Source: JAURVT01 sp049059935
GTDB lineage: Bacteria; Actinomycetota; Actinomycetes; Propionibacteriales; Nocardioidaceae
Length of the DNA stretch: 7,159 bases
Reading direction: 5' to 3'
Assembly (NCBI RefSeq): GCF_049059935.1
Contig: NZ_JBMGQR010000121.1
Coordinates: forward strand, 1-7,159
Shown here: positions 1-4,863 of the stretch, piece by piece
How the letters are laid out: the number at the start of each line of letters is the position of its first letter
Numbering within the stretch: the stretch's first letter is position 1
The notes under the pieces: model-generated
What the model was told of the DNA's origin: nothing
Databases searched by the model: none
Seen by the model: the letters and a program-made list of their open reading frames with translations, nothing else
Translations under genes and position numbers: made by a program

Positions 1-101
1 CAACGGGTGACCGTCCTGGGCACGACGTGAAACATGCGCGCCACCTCACCGGGGGTGAGCAGCGTTGGTGCCTCGTGGGTAGGCGTGGTCATGTCCGCCA
101 T
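1..101 (-). CDS. BldC/excisionase-like HTH protein, N-terminus only
   Basis: Starts at ATG 101-99 on the minus strand and runs off the left edge; 33 residues are visible. After about 13 variable residues it reads LLTPGEVARMFHVVPRTVTR, the first helix-turn-helix of the MerR-like HTH_17 group to which BldC and many phage or integrative-element excisionases belong (BldC has LLTPAEVA.MF.V.PKTVTRW at the same place). Such proteins are about 60-90 residues long and bind DNA in tandem; as excisionases they direct the integrase toward excision. It lies downstream of rep, the hypothetical gene and the Ltp gene on the same strand, which fits a rep ... xis (int) order. I cannot separate a chromosomal BldC-type regulator from an element Xis with the wing missing. 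No strong Shine-Dalgarno is seen; the upstream DNA is a GC hairpin. Confidence 0.72.
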   Translation of the reverse strand, partial: MADMTTPTHEAPTLLTPGEVARMFHVVPRTVTR

Positions 102-106
102 TGTGG

Positions 107-128
107 CCCCGCCCGCTCATGGGCGGGG
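107..128. repeat. GC-rich 8-bp inverted repeat before the BldC/Xis-like gene
   Basis: CCCCGCCC and GGGCGGGG are perfect complements around a 6-nt spacer, ending 6 bp upstream of the ATG at 101. The hairpin would occlude the translation start or act as an operator. It has no T-tract, so a terminator role is less likely. Confidence 0.5.
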
Positions 129-215
129 ATCGAACGGACAAACCCGCTTCTGACAGTCGGCCCCGCGGTTGCCGGGAAGGCAGTGAGCTCACCAACACAC
201 ACAAGTGATCGGCTC

Positions 216-255
216 AGAGCCGCCCCGGGCAACCCGAGACGTCCGGGGCGGCTCT
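216..255. terminator. Long hairpin downstream of the Ltp gene
   Basis: Positions 216-230 pair with 241-255 over 15 bp (one G-T wobble) around a 10-nt loop. It lies about 77 bp after the stop codon of the Ltp-family gene on the minus strand. Neither side has a T-tract, which is common for GC-rich actinobacterial terminators. It probably ends, or attenuates, transcription between the Ltp gene and the BldC/Xis-like gene. Confidence 0.6.
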
Positions 256-331
256 GTGCTGCTCGGTGACTGGGGTGGCGTCGCCCAATCGTCCGTCGCG
301 TTGTTGGGCGTATACGAGGGTCGGTTGTGGC

Positions 332-934
332 TCAGAGGCCGACTTGGTCCACGCCGTACACGGCCTGTTCGAGGGTGTACTGGTCGCCGGCGTCGGAGGA
401 CAGCTGATCGATCAGGCCGTCGCGAGAGAATGCGGTCATGTCGAGATAGTTCTTGGCCGCCTTGGCGGCCTGCTTGTTCCAGTTCACGTCCAACGAGTCC
501 ACGGCGAACTTCGCGTCGGCTCGCGGGTAGCCGTCGCCGGCCTCGGAGGACAGCTGGTCGATCAGACCCTTGCGGGAGAATGGCGCCAGCTCGAGGTAGT
601 TCTTGGCGGACTCGACGGCGTTCTCTTGCGAGGTGGTCAGCTCTGGGGTGGTGTCGGTCGCCGGCTCCTCGTCACCGCCTGACGCGTCGGCGGCTGCCTC
701 GCTGGCTGGTGCGGTCGTGGCCGTCTGATCGTCTGCCACCGGGGTGGGGGAGTCGGTGCCGCCGCTGCCCGCGGCAATCGCGGCGATCAGCATCACGACG
801 AGTGCTGCGCCCCACCAGCGCTTCTTCTTGAACCAGGCGCGGGTGGCCTTGGCGTAGGCCTTGGCTGCCTTGGCTTCGGCGCGCGGGTTCCGCGGCTGCT
901 GTCCGGGCTGAGGCTGCTGGGGGTTCATAGACAT
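332..934 (-). CDS. Ltp-family surface protein (superinfection-exclusion type) with a membrane anchor
   Basis: A 200-residue protein. Residues 1-40 are polar, proline/glutamine-rich then alanine/lysine-rich, ending in the basic run KKKRWW. Residues 41-57 form one hydrophobic membrane segment, 58-100 a Ser/Thr/Asp-rich linker, and 101-150 and 151-200 two copies of a 50-residue repeat (SQENAVESAKNYLELAPFSR / KQAAKAAKNYLDMTAFSR, each continuing with a GLIDQLSS core). This is the host cell surface-exposed lipoprotein (Ltp, PF07553) repeat, a helical HTH-like fold. In streptococcal phage TP-J34, Ltp blocks DNA injection by superinfecting phages. The charge pattern predicts a cytoplasmic N-terminus and repeats outside the membrane. 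There is no cysteine at all, so it cannot be a lipoprotein; a membrane helix replaces the lipid anchor. ATG at 934 is preceded by GGGAG at suitable spacing. Family assignment is firm; an exclusion function is inference. Confidence 0.88.
   Translation of the reverse strand: MSMNPQQPQPGQQPRNPRAEAKAAKAYAKATRAWFKKKRWWGAALVVMLIAAIAAGSGGTDSPTPVADDQTATTAPASEAAADASGGDEEPATDTTPELTTSQENAVESAKNYLELAPFSRKGLIDQLSSEAGDGYPRADAKFAVDSLDVNWNKQAAKAAKNYLDMTAFSRDGLIDQLSSDAGDQYTLEQAVYGVDQVGL
391..611 (-). repeat. 150-bp-period internal repeat of the Ltp gene
   Basis: Segments 391-461 and 541-611 are similar at DNA level (shared blocks such as CGGAGGACAGCTG and TAGTTCTTGGC) and encode the two 50-residue Ltp repeats. 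This indicates a fairly recent or homogenised internal duplication. Confidence 0.8.
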
Positions 935-1257
935 GGTGATGTGCTCCCGAGAGTCGACGTGCCACGCGACCCGATATGAGCCGCGACGGACGACCTGCGC
1001 GCGGCTGACTGTCGCCGGGCGCGTGTGATCGCGACCACACGGTATGTCCGCGCCACGTCACAGATGGGCGGATTGCCCAAACATCACCCGAATGAACGAC
1101 CACGGACGGTGTGGCCTAATCACGTCCTCGCTCTGTCATTCGCGGGCAAGCCACAGACCGAGTCTGAGTCGCTGCCGCTCGCAGTACCCGGTGACCAGCA
1201 AAGGTGGGTTGAGCGCAAGCGGCGTTCGAACGGCGTCTGGGCGCTGACGGGTGGTCA
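935..1257. other. Intergenic region without a convincing gene
   Basis: About 320 bp between the hypothetical gene and the Ltp gene. The open frames here lack family signal and a ribosome binding site. It holds small inverted repeats: CGTGTG/CACACG at 1022-1041, TGGGC-N5-GCCCA at 1065-1079, and the palindrome CGTTCGAACG at 1222-1231. It may carry a separate promoter for the Ltp gene, but I see no clear -35/-10 pair. Confidence 0.5.
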
Positions 1258-1638
1258 CTAGCGGCCGGTGAGGGGGACACCCCAGTGCGCTGCGTGCTTG
1301 TGGTCGCCTTCGAACCAGTACGCGGCGATGCTGAGCACGCACGTGCGTCCGATGGCGGGGGTGGTGCGAGTGAGGGCCCAGCTGGCGCTGCTTCCTGGTG
1401 GGAGGTCGAGCGGCTCGAGTGCGTCATGCAACGCGACCAGGGCGCCGGCCAGGGGCACCACGACCATGGTCAGCGTGGTTGCCTCGATACCGCCGGTGTT
1501 GGTCACCATCAGGCGGTCGGCCGTGATGCGACCGCACCGATGACTGGCCGGGTCGTCGGCCAGGCGAGTTGGCCGCTGTTGTCGCCAAACCAGCCGCGCG
1601 CCGGGGACGTGGCGCTCTGGCATGGTGTCGTTGGACAT
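1258..1638 (-). CDS. Small beta-rich hypothetical protein
   Basis: 126 residues, not recognised as a named family. High G/C third positions and a GAAAGG ribosome binding site just before ATG 1638 support it as real. After about 30 polar residues there are alternating strand-like segments: GRITADRLMVTNTGG (38-51), TTLTMVVVPLAG, then DLPPGSSASWALTRT, CVLSIAAYWFEGD and a final HWGVPLTG. The pattern V.NTGG ... L.LPPGSS ... hydrophobic strand ... W resembles short immunoglobulin-like domains, but this is only a pattern impression. No signal peptide or membrane segment. It follows rep by 134 bp on the same strand and precedes the Ltp gene, so it is probably co-transcribed. Confidence 0.72.
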   Translation of the reverse strand: MSNDTMPERHVPGARLVWRQQRPTRLADDPASHRCGRITADRLMVTNTGGIEATTLTMVVVPLAGALVALHDALEPLDLPPGSSASWALTRTTPAIGRTCVLSIAAYWFEGDHKHAAHWGVPLTGR

Positions 1639-1772
1639 GTTGCCTTTCTCGTCGGGCCTGGCGAATGCTCATGGTGGCGCAGCGTCCGGTGCCGCGCACG
1701 CAGGCGCGCCTTGCACTGTCATGCCCGCTTGCGGTGTCAGCCGAGATCCCCGCCGGTGGCCACCTCCGGGTC

Positions 1773-2906
1773 TCAGGAGTGTGCGGCTGGGTGGCATGTG
1801 GCACAACGCGCTGCGCGTCCGTCATCGAGCTCCACGTGACGGGTCCGCTCGTCACAGCGGCCACACCACGGCCGGCAACCGGGGGAGTGGTTGACCATGT
1901 CGAGTTCGGCCAACACGTGGGTGCGGGGGTGGTCGTCCTGGGGGTCGACGCCGCGCAGGTAGCCAGCAAGGACCGCGGCAGGGCGTGTCCTGATGCGGTC
2001 GGCGGTGAACGCCGGCTGCTGACGGGCCCGGTCGGTCACGGTGATGTGCGCGAGCACGTCGGCCGCGGTCCATGGCAGCGCGCCGCGAACGAACCGTCTC
2101 AGCATTGGGGTGAGCCGCTTGGGGCTCTCCTGGTTCAAGAATGGCACCCGGACGACGAGTTCGGTCGCTAGAGCGGCTGCTGCGGCCTCGCAGAGCCGGC
2201 TCTGCAACCACCCCAGGTTTGGGACCCCCTCAAACCTGGCTAGCTGGTGCTGGCGCGCCGAAGGCGTGGCCGGTATTCCGCTCGCACCGCGAGGGAGACC
2301 ATAGGTATCTGCAGGGTTTTCGGCTGACTGAGCCCTACCACTGGTAGGGGTGACAGTGTCCACAGAGCCGGTGTTTCCAGGCCATGCCGCCAGGCCTAGC
2401 CAGGCCGGCACGGTCAGAGCCGACTCGTTGGCCATGCCGCGCTGCGGGGAGCCTTGGTAGCGCGCCTGGAAGCACTCAGTAGCGCTGAGCATGCGGCCCT
2501 GGACGACGTCGACGACCAGGCCGAGGTCGCGGGCGGCTGCCCGGCAGCGTTGGACGGTGCGGGTGGACACCTCAAGCAGTGAGGCGACGGTGTCGGGGCG
2601 CACGATGCACCGGCGGCCGGTGGCCAGCTCGGCGTACAGCGACTCCGCACGGGCCCAGGCCCGGAACGACTCGATCGACACCCCGTGCTCGGCCAGGACC
2701 TCACGGCGCTCGGTCGCGGCCAGCAGGACCACGATGTTCAGCCAGTGCCAGCGCGAGCGCCAGGTCGGCAGCGTGCCGTAGGCACGCTCGGGCGCACAAC
2801 TGGTACGCACCGACACCACGCCGGGGTGCCGGCGGGGGAGGACGCGCCGGTTCCGCTCACCGTGGCGCAGGAACACGTGTCCGGTGCCTGGTGGGCACTC
2901 GCGCAT
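1773..2906 (-). CDS. Putative replication initiator: winged HTH plus C-terminal zinc ribbon
   Basis: From ATG 2906 this is 377 residues. An open extension to a TTG at 2996 exists, but third-position G/C falls from roughly 85% after the ATG to about 60% before it, so ATG is preferred. Numbering from the ATG: residues 55-90 are helical (WHWLNIVVLLAATERREVL), 100-140 form a winged HTH (RPDTVASLLEVSTRTVQRCR with a following wing), 175-222 are a Gly/Pro/Ser/Thr linker, and 225-335 a second helical domain (SPKRLTPMLRRFVRG ... ADRIRTRPAAVLAGYLRGVD). The end, CGRCDERTRHVEL ... ARCATC, carries two CxxC pairs as a zinc ribbon. DNA-binding domain, linker and zinc ribbon resemble replication/HTH proteins of actinobacterial plasmids and integrative elements. 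A transcriptional regulator is the alternative. No Shine-Dalgarno is obvious. Confidence 0.68.
   Translation of the reverse strand: MRECPPGTGHVFLRHGERNRRVLPRRHPGVVSVRTSCAPERAYGTLPTWRSRWHWLNIVVLLAATERREVLAEHGVSIESFRAWARAESLYAELATGRRCIVRPDTVASLLEVSTRTVQRCRAAARDLGLVVDVVQGRMLSATECFQARYQGSPQRGMANESALTVPAWLGLAAWPGNTGSVDTVTPTSGRAQSAENPADTYGLPRGASGIPATPSARQHQLARFEGVPNLGWLQSRLCEAAAAALATELVVRVPFLNQESPKRLTPMLRRFVRGALPWTAADVLAHITVTDRARQQPAFTADRIRTRPAAVLAGYLRGVDPQDDHPRTHVLAELDMVNHSPGCRPWCGRCDERTRHVELDDGRAARCATCHPAAHS
2190..2205. repeat. 16-bp perfect palindrome inside rep
   Basis: GCAGAGCCGGCTCTGC is fully self-complementary. It lies in the part of rep encoding the start of the second domain and is close to two other inverted repeats, suggesting a DNA-level role such as an initiator binding site. 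Confidence 0.6.
2213..2239. repeat. Inverted repeat CCAGGTTTG-N9-CAAACCTGG inside rep
   Basis: Two perfect 9-bp arms separated by 9 bp, at the linker/second-domain junction of rep. AT content in the arms is higher than in surrounding coding DNA. Candidate origin or initiator-binding element. Confidence 0.6.
2333..2349. repeat. Inverted repeat CCCTACCA-C-TGGTAGGG inside rep
   Basis: Perfect 8-bp arms around one base, within the rep segment coding for the low-complexity linker. Third inverted repeat within 160 bp. Confidence 0.55.
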
Positions 2907-2995
2907 ACCGACGACGTAGGTGACGCGACGCGCCGGACCTGTTTTTGGGCGCGGTTGTACGCCTGTTGTTACGTGCTCGGGTATGGTGAACTCCA

Positions 2996-3030
2996 AGCGC
3001 TAGAACGGACCTCGGAGCGCTGGAAGGCAC
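2996..3030. repeat. Pair of 15-bp direct repeats upstream of rep
   Basis: AGCGCTAGAACGGAC (2996-3010) and AGCGCTGGAAGGCAC (3016-3030) agree at 12 of 15 positions and start exactly 20 bp apart, about two helical turns. They lie 90 bp upstream of the preferred rep start and could be binding sites for rep autoregulation or iteron-like origin sites. Confidence 0.45.
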
Positions 3031-3099
3031 GAAGAGGTTCGTTTGATCGGAGTCACTGACTTCCCGCCGGCAAGCTAGGGTCAGAGACTTTCGGTTCAG

Positions 3100-3126
3100 G
3101 GGCCCGTCACCATTGGTGGCGGGCCC
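3100..3126. terminator. 12-bp hairpin with a T-rich tail on the plus strand
   Basis: 3100-3111 pairs with 3115-3126 (one G-T wobble) around the loop ATT. On the plus strand it is followed by TCGCTTTT, so it looks like an intrinsic terminator in that direction. On the minus strand it follows the RHH gene but without a T-tract. It separates the RHH gene from rep and is probably bidirectional. Confidence 0.75.
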
Positions 3127-3134
3127 TCGCTTTT

Positions 3135-3148
3135 GCCCCGATCGGGGC
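3135..3148. repeat. Palindrome GCCCCGATCGGGGC at the RHH gene stop
   Basis: Perfect 14-bp palindrome touching the TAG stop of the minus-strand RHH gene. Likely a first termination/3'-stabilising hairpin preceding the larger one at 3100-3126. Confidence 0.6.
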
Positions 3149-3390
3149 TATGCCGTCTGCTGCAGTGGCAGCTCCTTCTGGTGGCTGGGTCGCGACGGCG
3201 TCGGAGCCATGGCCGGCAAGCCGTGCTCGCGTGCGAGCAGAGTGGTCACGTAGTCGGTGATCGTCATGCCCTCGTTCTCAGCGGCATCTCTGACGATGTC
3301 GCCCAGCTGGCGCGGGGGGCGAATCATCATCGCGTCGCGGTCGCCCTTGCTGTGGCGACCTCCCTGGCTCTTCCGCACTGTCATGGGCAT
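3148..3390 (-). CDS. Small ribbon-helix-helix (Arc/CopG-type) protein
   Basis: 80 residues from ATG 3390, which has a GGGG stretch 9 nt upstream; an in-frame ATG at 3426 lacks any ribosome binding site and adds 12 unrelated-looking residues. After a basic N-terminus (RKSQGGRHSKGDR), residues 18-55 read DRDAMMIRPPRQLGDIVRDA then ENEGMTITDYVTTLLAREHG. This is a beta strand followed by two helices with the central turn NEGMT, as in Arc/CopG-type DNA-binding proteins and many antitoxins. The tail (HQKELPL near the C-terminus) resembles tails of small actinobacterial RHH proteins. No toxin partner is adjacent on the minus strand. It could be an antitoxin-like orphan or a plasmid copy-control or partition regulator. 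Confidence 0.7.
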   Translation of the reverse strand: MPMTVRKSQGGRHSKGDRDAMMIRPPRQLGDIVRDAAENEGMTITDYVTTLLAREHGLPAMAPTPSRPSHQKELPLQQTA

Positions 3391-3824
3391 GATCTTGGCC
3401 CCATACGGAAACAGAAACGAGCACATACGCCGCGTGTCGCGATTTCAGTTTCTACAACCTGGGCCGCCCTCAAACCGGCCCGGGGCACACGCCGCGGCCA
3501 AGCGGGGGGCCGTGGACAGCGCGCGCCATCCACGGTGTCACGCGTGCGGGGACGGCCTTGAAGACTCTCCTGACATTGGAGGCGCCGCTAACGCGCTGGT
3601 GTCGCTCATCAGGAATGCAAAGCGCAAGAGCCGTTCGCGCCGCACGATGAGCGATTGAAGAAGTCAACCGCCGACGTTCTGCAGTGGGTCGGCGAGCCAG
3701 AGTAAGACGGACGACGCGCATCAGGTCGCAGACAGTGCTCGCCGACGCTTTGCGCGATCCACGTCGTCGGCGCCTGGTAGTTGGTCTGGTGGGGCTAGAC
3801 GGTCACCGCACGCCCGTTTCATGC
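3391..3824. other. 430-bp divergent region, no complete gene recognised
   Basis: Lies between the minus-strand RHH gene and the plus-strand toxin-like operon, so it must contain their promoters. Open frames on both strands are arginine-rich with no family signal. The one protein-like stretch is 3592-3705 (listed separately). Confidence 0.5.
3592..3705 (+). pseudogene. Possible 3' remnant of a coding sequence
   Basis: The frame between the TAA at 3589 and the TAA at 3703 encodes 37 residues, including AQEPFAPHDERLKKSTADVL and ending QWVGEPE. The composition is charged and balanced, unlike the arginine-rich shadow frames around it. No ATG, GTG or TTG with a ribosome binding site precedes it. 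It may be the C-terminus of a decayed gene; equally it may be chance. Confidence 0.25.
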
Positions 3825-3870
3825 TTGTCAAGGTTTCTTGACAATGGGTGCAGCGTCAAGGACGCTTGAC
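3825..3870. promoter_or_regulatory. Two tandem operator palindromes GTCAAG-N4-CTTGAC
   Basis: Site 1 is TTGTCAAG-GTTT-CTTGACAA (3825-3844), a perfect 8-bp inverted repeat. Site 2 is GTCAAG-GACG-CTTGAC (3855-3870). Both share the core and 4-bp spacer and start 28 bp apart. Site 1 includes a TTGACA that could be a -35 box, and site 2 covers the AAGGA ribosome binding site (3858-3862) of the gene starting at 3873. Binding would block both transcription and, through the leader, start-site access. The regulator is unknown; the HTH product of the second gene in the operon is the natural candidate. Confidence 0.75.
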
Positions 3871-3872
3871 AT

Positions 3873-4109
3873 GTGGAGATCAAGTTGTCGGCCCGCAAGC
3901 ATGGGGTTACCGACGCCGACATTCTTCACGCGTGGCGCAACGCGCTTCGTCTGGTCGAGGTCGAGTACGACGGCGAGGACAGGCTTCTCGTCATCGGCCC
4001 CGACCTGACGGGCGCGTTGCTGGAGCTCGTCGCTCTCCCGGCTGACGAGCCGAACCGCATCATCCACGCGGACCGCATGAGGCCGAAGTTCCTCGGCCTG
4101 TTGCGGTAG
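3873..4109 (+). CDS. Small BrnT-like putative toxin
   Basis: 78 residues from a GTG start, with AAGGA 10 nt upstream. The order ARKHGV (7-12) ... helix ADILHAWRNALRLVE ... strand RLLVIGPD (37-44) ... strand ALLELVAL (48-55) ... RIIHADRMRPKF (62-73) follows the layout of BrnT, a small RNase toxin with KHGV near its start and a final strand followed by basic residues. Closely similar short proteins seem widespread in actinobacteria. BrnT toxins cut RNA and are neutralised by BrnA; here the partner differs. It is followed 29 bp later by an HTH gene on the same strand. Operators overlap its start. Toxicity is inference; it might be a non-toxic relative. Confidence 0.7.
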   Translation: MEIKLSARKHGVTDADILHAWRNALRLVEVEYDGEDRLLVIGPDLTGALLELVALPADEPNRIIHADRMRPKFLGLLR

Positions 4110-4138
4110 CGGGCTCCGACCGAAAGGGACGCACCACC

Positions 4139-4414
4139 ATGACGAAGATCAAGGACCAGACCAATACCGACAGTGTCGAGCGCATGCTCGACGACCTCGA
4201 CCCGGCGACGGTCGAGCCGCGCGACGCCACCCACTTCCGTCGCCTCATCCGTGCCCGCGAGCGCCTCGAAGCAGATGAGATCGAGCTGCGGGCCGCCGTC
4301 GCATCCGCGCGCGCCGCAGGCGACTCGTGGACCGTCATCGGCGCGGCGCTAGACATCAGCCGCCAGGCCGCGCAGCAGCGCTTTGGGGAGCCCCGCACTC
4401 GACTCGCGGTGTAG
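4139..4414 (+). CDS. Small HTH protein, putative partner of the BrnT-like protein
   Basis: 91 residues; the start ATG has AAAGGGA about 10 nt upstream. Residues 12-60 are highly charged and helical (VERMLDDLD ... RLIRARERLEADEIELRAA). Residues 62-82, DSWTVIGAALDISRQAAQQRF, form a sigma-region-4-like helix-turn-helix of the type ending RQAAQQR that is common in short actinobacterial regulators. As the downstream gene of a tightly spaced pair it is the likely antitoxin and autorepressor acting at the two palindromes at 3825-3870. It is not a BrnA (no RHH fold). A role as a general regulator cannot be excluded. Confidence 0.72.
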   Translation: MTKIKDQTNTDSVERMLDDLDPATVEPRDATHFRRLIRARERLEADEIELRAAVASARAAGDSWTVIGAALDISRQAAQQRFGEPRTRLAV

Positions 4415-4423
4415 GTCGAGAGT

Positions 4424-4441
4424 GCTTGGGTCTCTCCAAGC
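4424..4441 (+). terminator. Short hairpin after the toxin/HTH operon
   Basis: GCTTGG and CCAAGC pair across a 6-nt loop, 10 bp after the TAG stop. No T-tract. Weak terminator candidate; the longer hairpin at 4521-4548 may be the real end. Confidence 0.35.
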
Positions 4442-4489
4442 GCCAGGAGACGTCGCGAGCCGCCCTCAACCGGAGTCTTCGACCTGGCT

Positions 4490-4585
4490 GCCAAGCAAGT
4501 GGTCACCGACTTTGGGTCCGGGGTCCGTCACCATTGGTGAGCGGGCCCTCACTTCTGCCCCTGCGGGGCTCTAGGCCGTGCGCTG
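4490..4585. repeat. Terminator-containing repeat, copy 2
   Basis: Diverged copy of 3070-3163, same orientation, 1.4 kb away. It keeps the hairpin at 4521-4548 (with one bulged A), the second hairpin GCCCC-TGC-GGGGC at 4557-4569, and, read on the minus strand, a final codon series ending QRTA-stop that parallels the QQTA-stop of the RHH gene. This suggests the tail of a second, lost RHH-type gene. Confidence 0.7.
4521..4548. terminator. Hairpin of repeat copy 2
   Basis: GGGTCCG pairs with CGGGCCC (one G-T wobble), continued by CACC/GGTG around ATT with one bulged base. It lies about 105 bp after the HTH gene and can end that operon on the plus strand. Confidence 0.55.
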
Positions 4586-4671
4586 CGTGCAACGAGCGTC
4601 GTGGATGGAGTGACTGCCACTTACGCTCGTCTGGTCGGGTCTTGCGGTCCATTGATGCGGGAGGATGAGGC

Positions 4672-4863
4672 GTGACCGAGATCTTGATGTTGAGGGCATA
4701 CCTGGTCGCTCGCTACGAGCTGGTCCGCCGCGCTGAGCGCGGTGCGTCAGCGATCGAATGGGCAATCATCAGCGCCATCGTGGTGACGCTTGCTCTGGGG
4801 GTGTATGCCGTCATCAACGGCGTCGTCACCACCAGGTCGCAAGAAATTTCCAATGGCGGCTGA
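4672..4863 (+). CDS. Flp-type (class IVb-like) prepilin
   Basis: 63 residues from GTG 4672, with GGGAGG 7-8 nt upstream. A short basic leader (ARYELVRRAERG) is followed by ASAIEWAIISAIVVTLALG. The prepilin peptidase would cut between G24 and A25, leaving a glutamate (E29) at position +5 of the mature protein and a continuous hydrophobic stretch to about residue 50, the hallmark of type IV and Flp/Tad pilins. The mature product is about 39 residues, as small as Flp pilins. No tad ATPase, TadE/F or prepilin peptidase is visible, so it is an orphan here and would depend on chromosomal Tad machinery. Confident on prepilin features, less on function. Confidence 0.78.
   Translation: MTEILMLRAYLVARYELVRRAERGASAIEWAIISAIVVTLALGVYAVINGVVTTRSQEISNGG

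Larger units (their letters stand above)
3070..3163. repeat. Terminator-containing repeat, copy 1
   Basis: Aligns with 4490-4585 in the same orientation, sharing blocks CAAGC, GACTTT, CCGTCACCATTGGTG, GCGGGCCCTC, TGCCCC, CGGGGCT and GCTGC with a few short indels. It spans the last codons of the minus-strand RHH gene and the hairpins after it. Confidence 0.75.

Noticed and set aside
1222..1231. CGTTCGAACG as an SOS (LexA) box
   Set aside because: The actinobacterial box needs GAAC and GTTC half-sites separated by 4 bp; here they overlap without that spacer and no promoter is nearby.
1190..1245. tRNA-like T-arm around GTTCGAAC
   Set aside because: The flanking bases do not form a 5-bp T-stem and no acceptor or anticodon stem fits.
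1773..1969. Long overlapping frames on both strands over the rep 3' half
   Set aside because: They are shadows of the rep frame: arginine/proline-rich and without ribosome binding sites, while the rep frame has the zinc-ribbon cysteines.
2907..2996. TTG start extending rep by 30 codons
   Set aside because: Third-position G/C content falls clearly in this stretch and there is no well-spaced ribosome binding site, so ATG 2906 is preferred.
3470..3721. 83-codon minus-strand frame in the divergent region
   Set aside because: Arginine/alanine-rich, no ribosome binding site and no domain-like pattern; it behaves like a GC-rich shadow frame.
4571..4765. 64-codon minus-strand frame ending QRTA
   Set aside because: Only the last few codons resemble the RHH gene tail, and the rest overlaps the start of the pilin gene in antisense. 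Treated as part of repeat copy 2, not as a gene.
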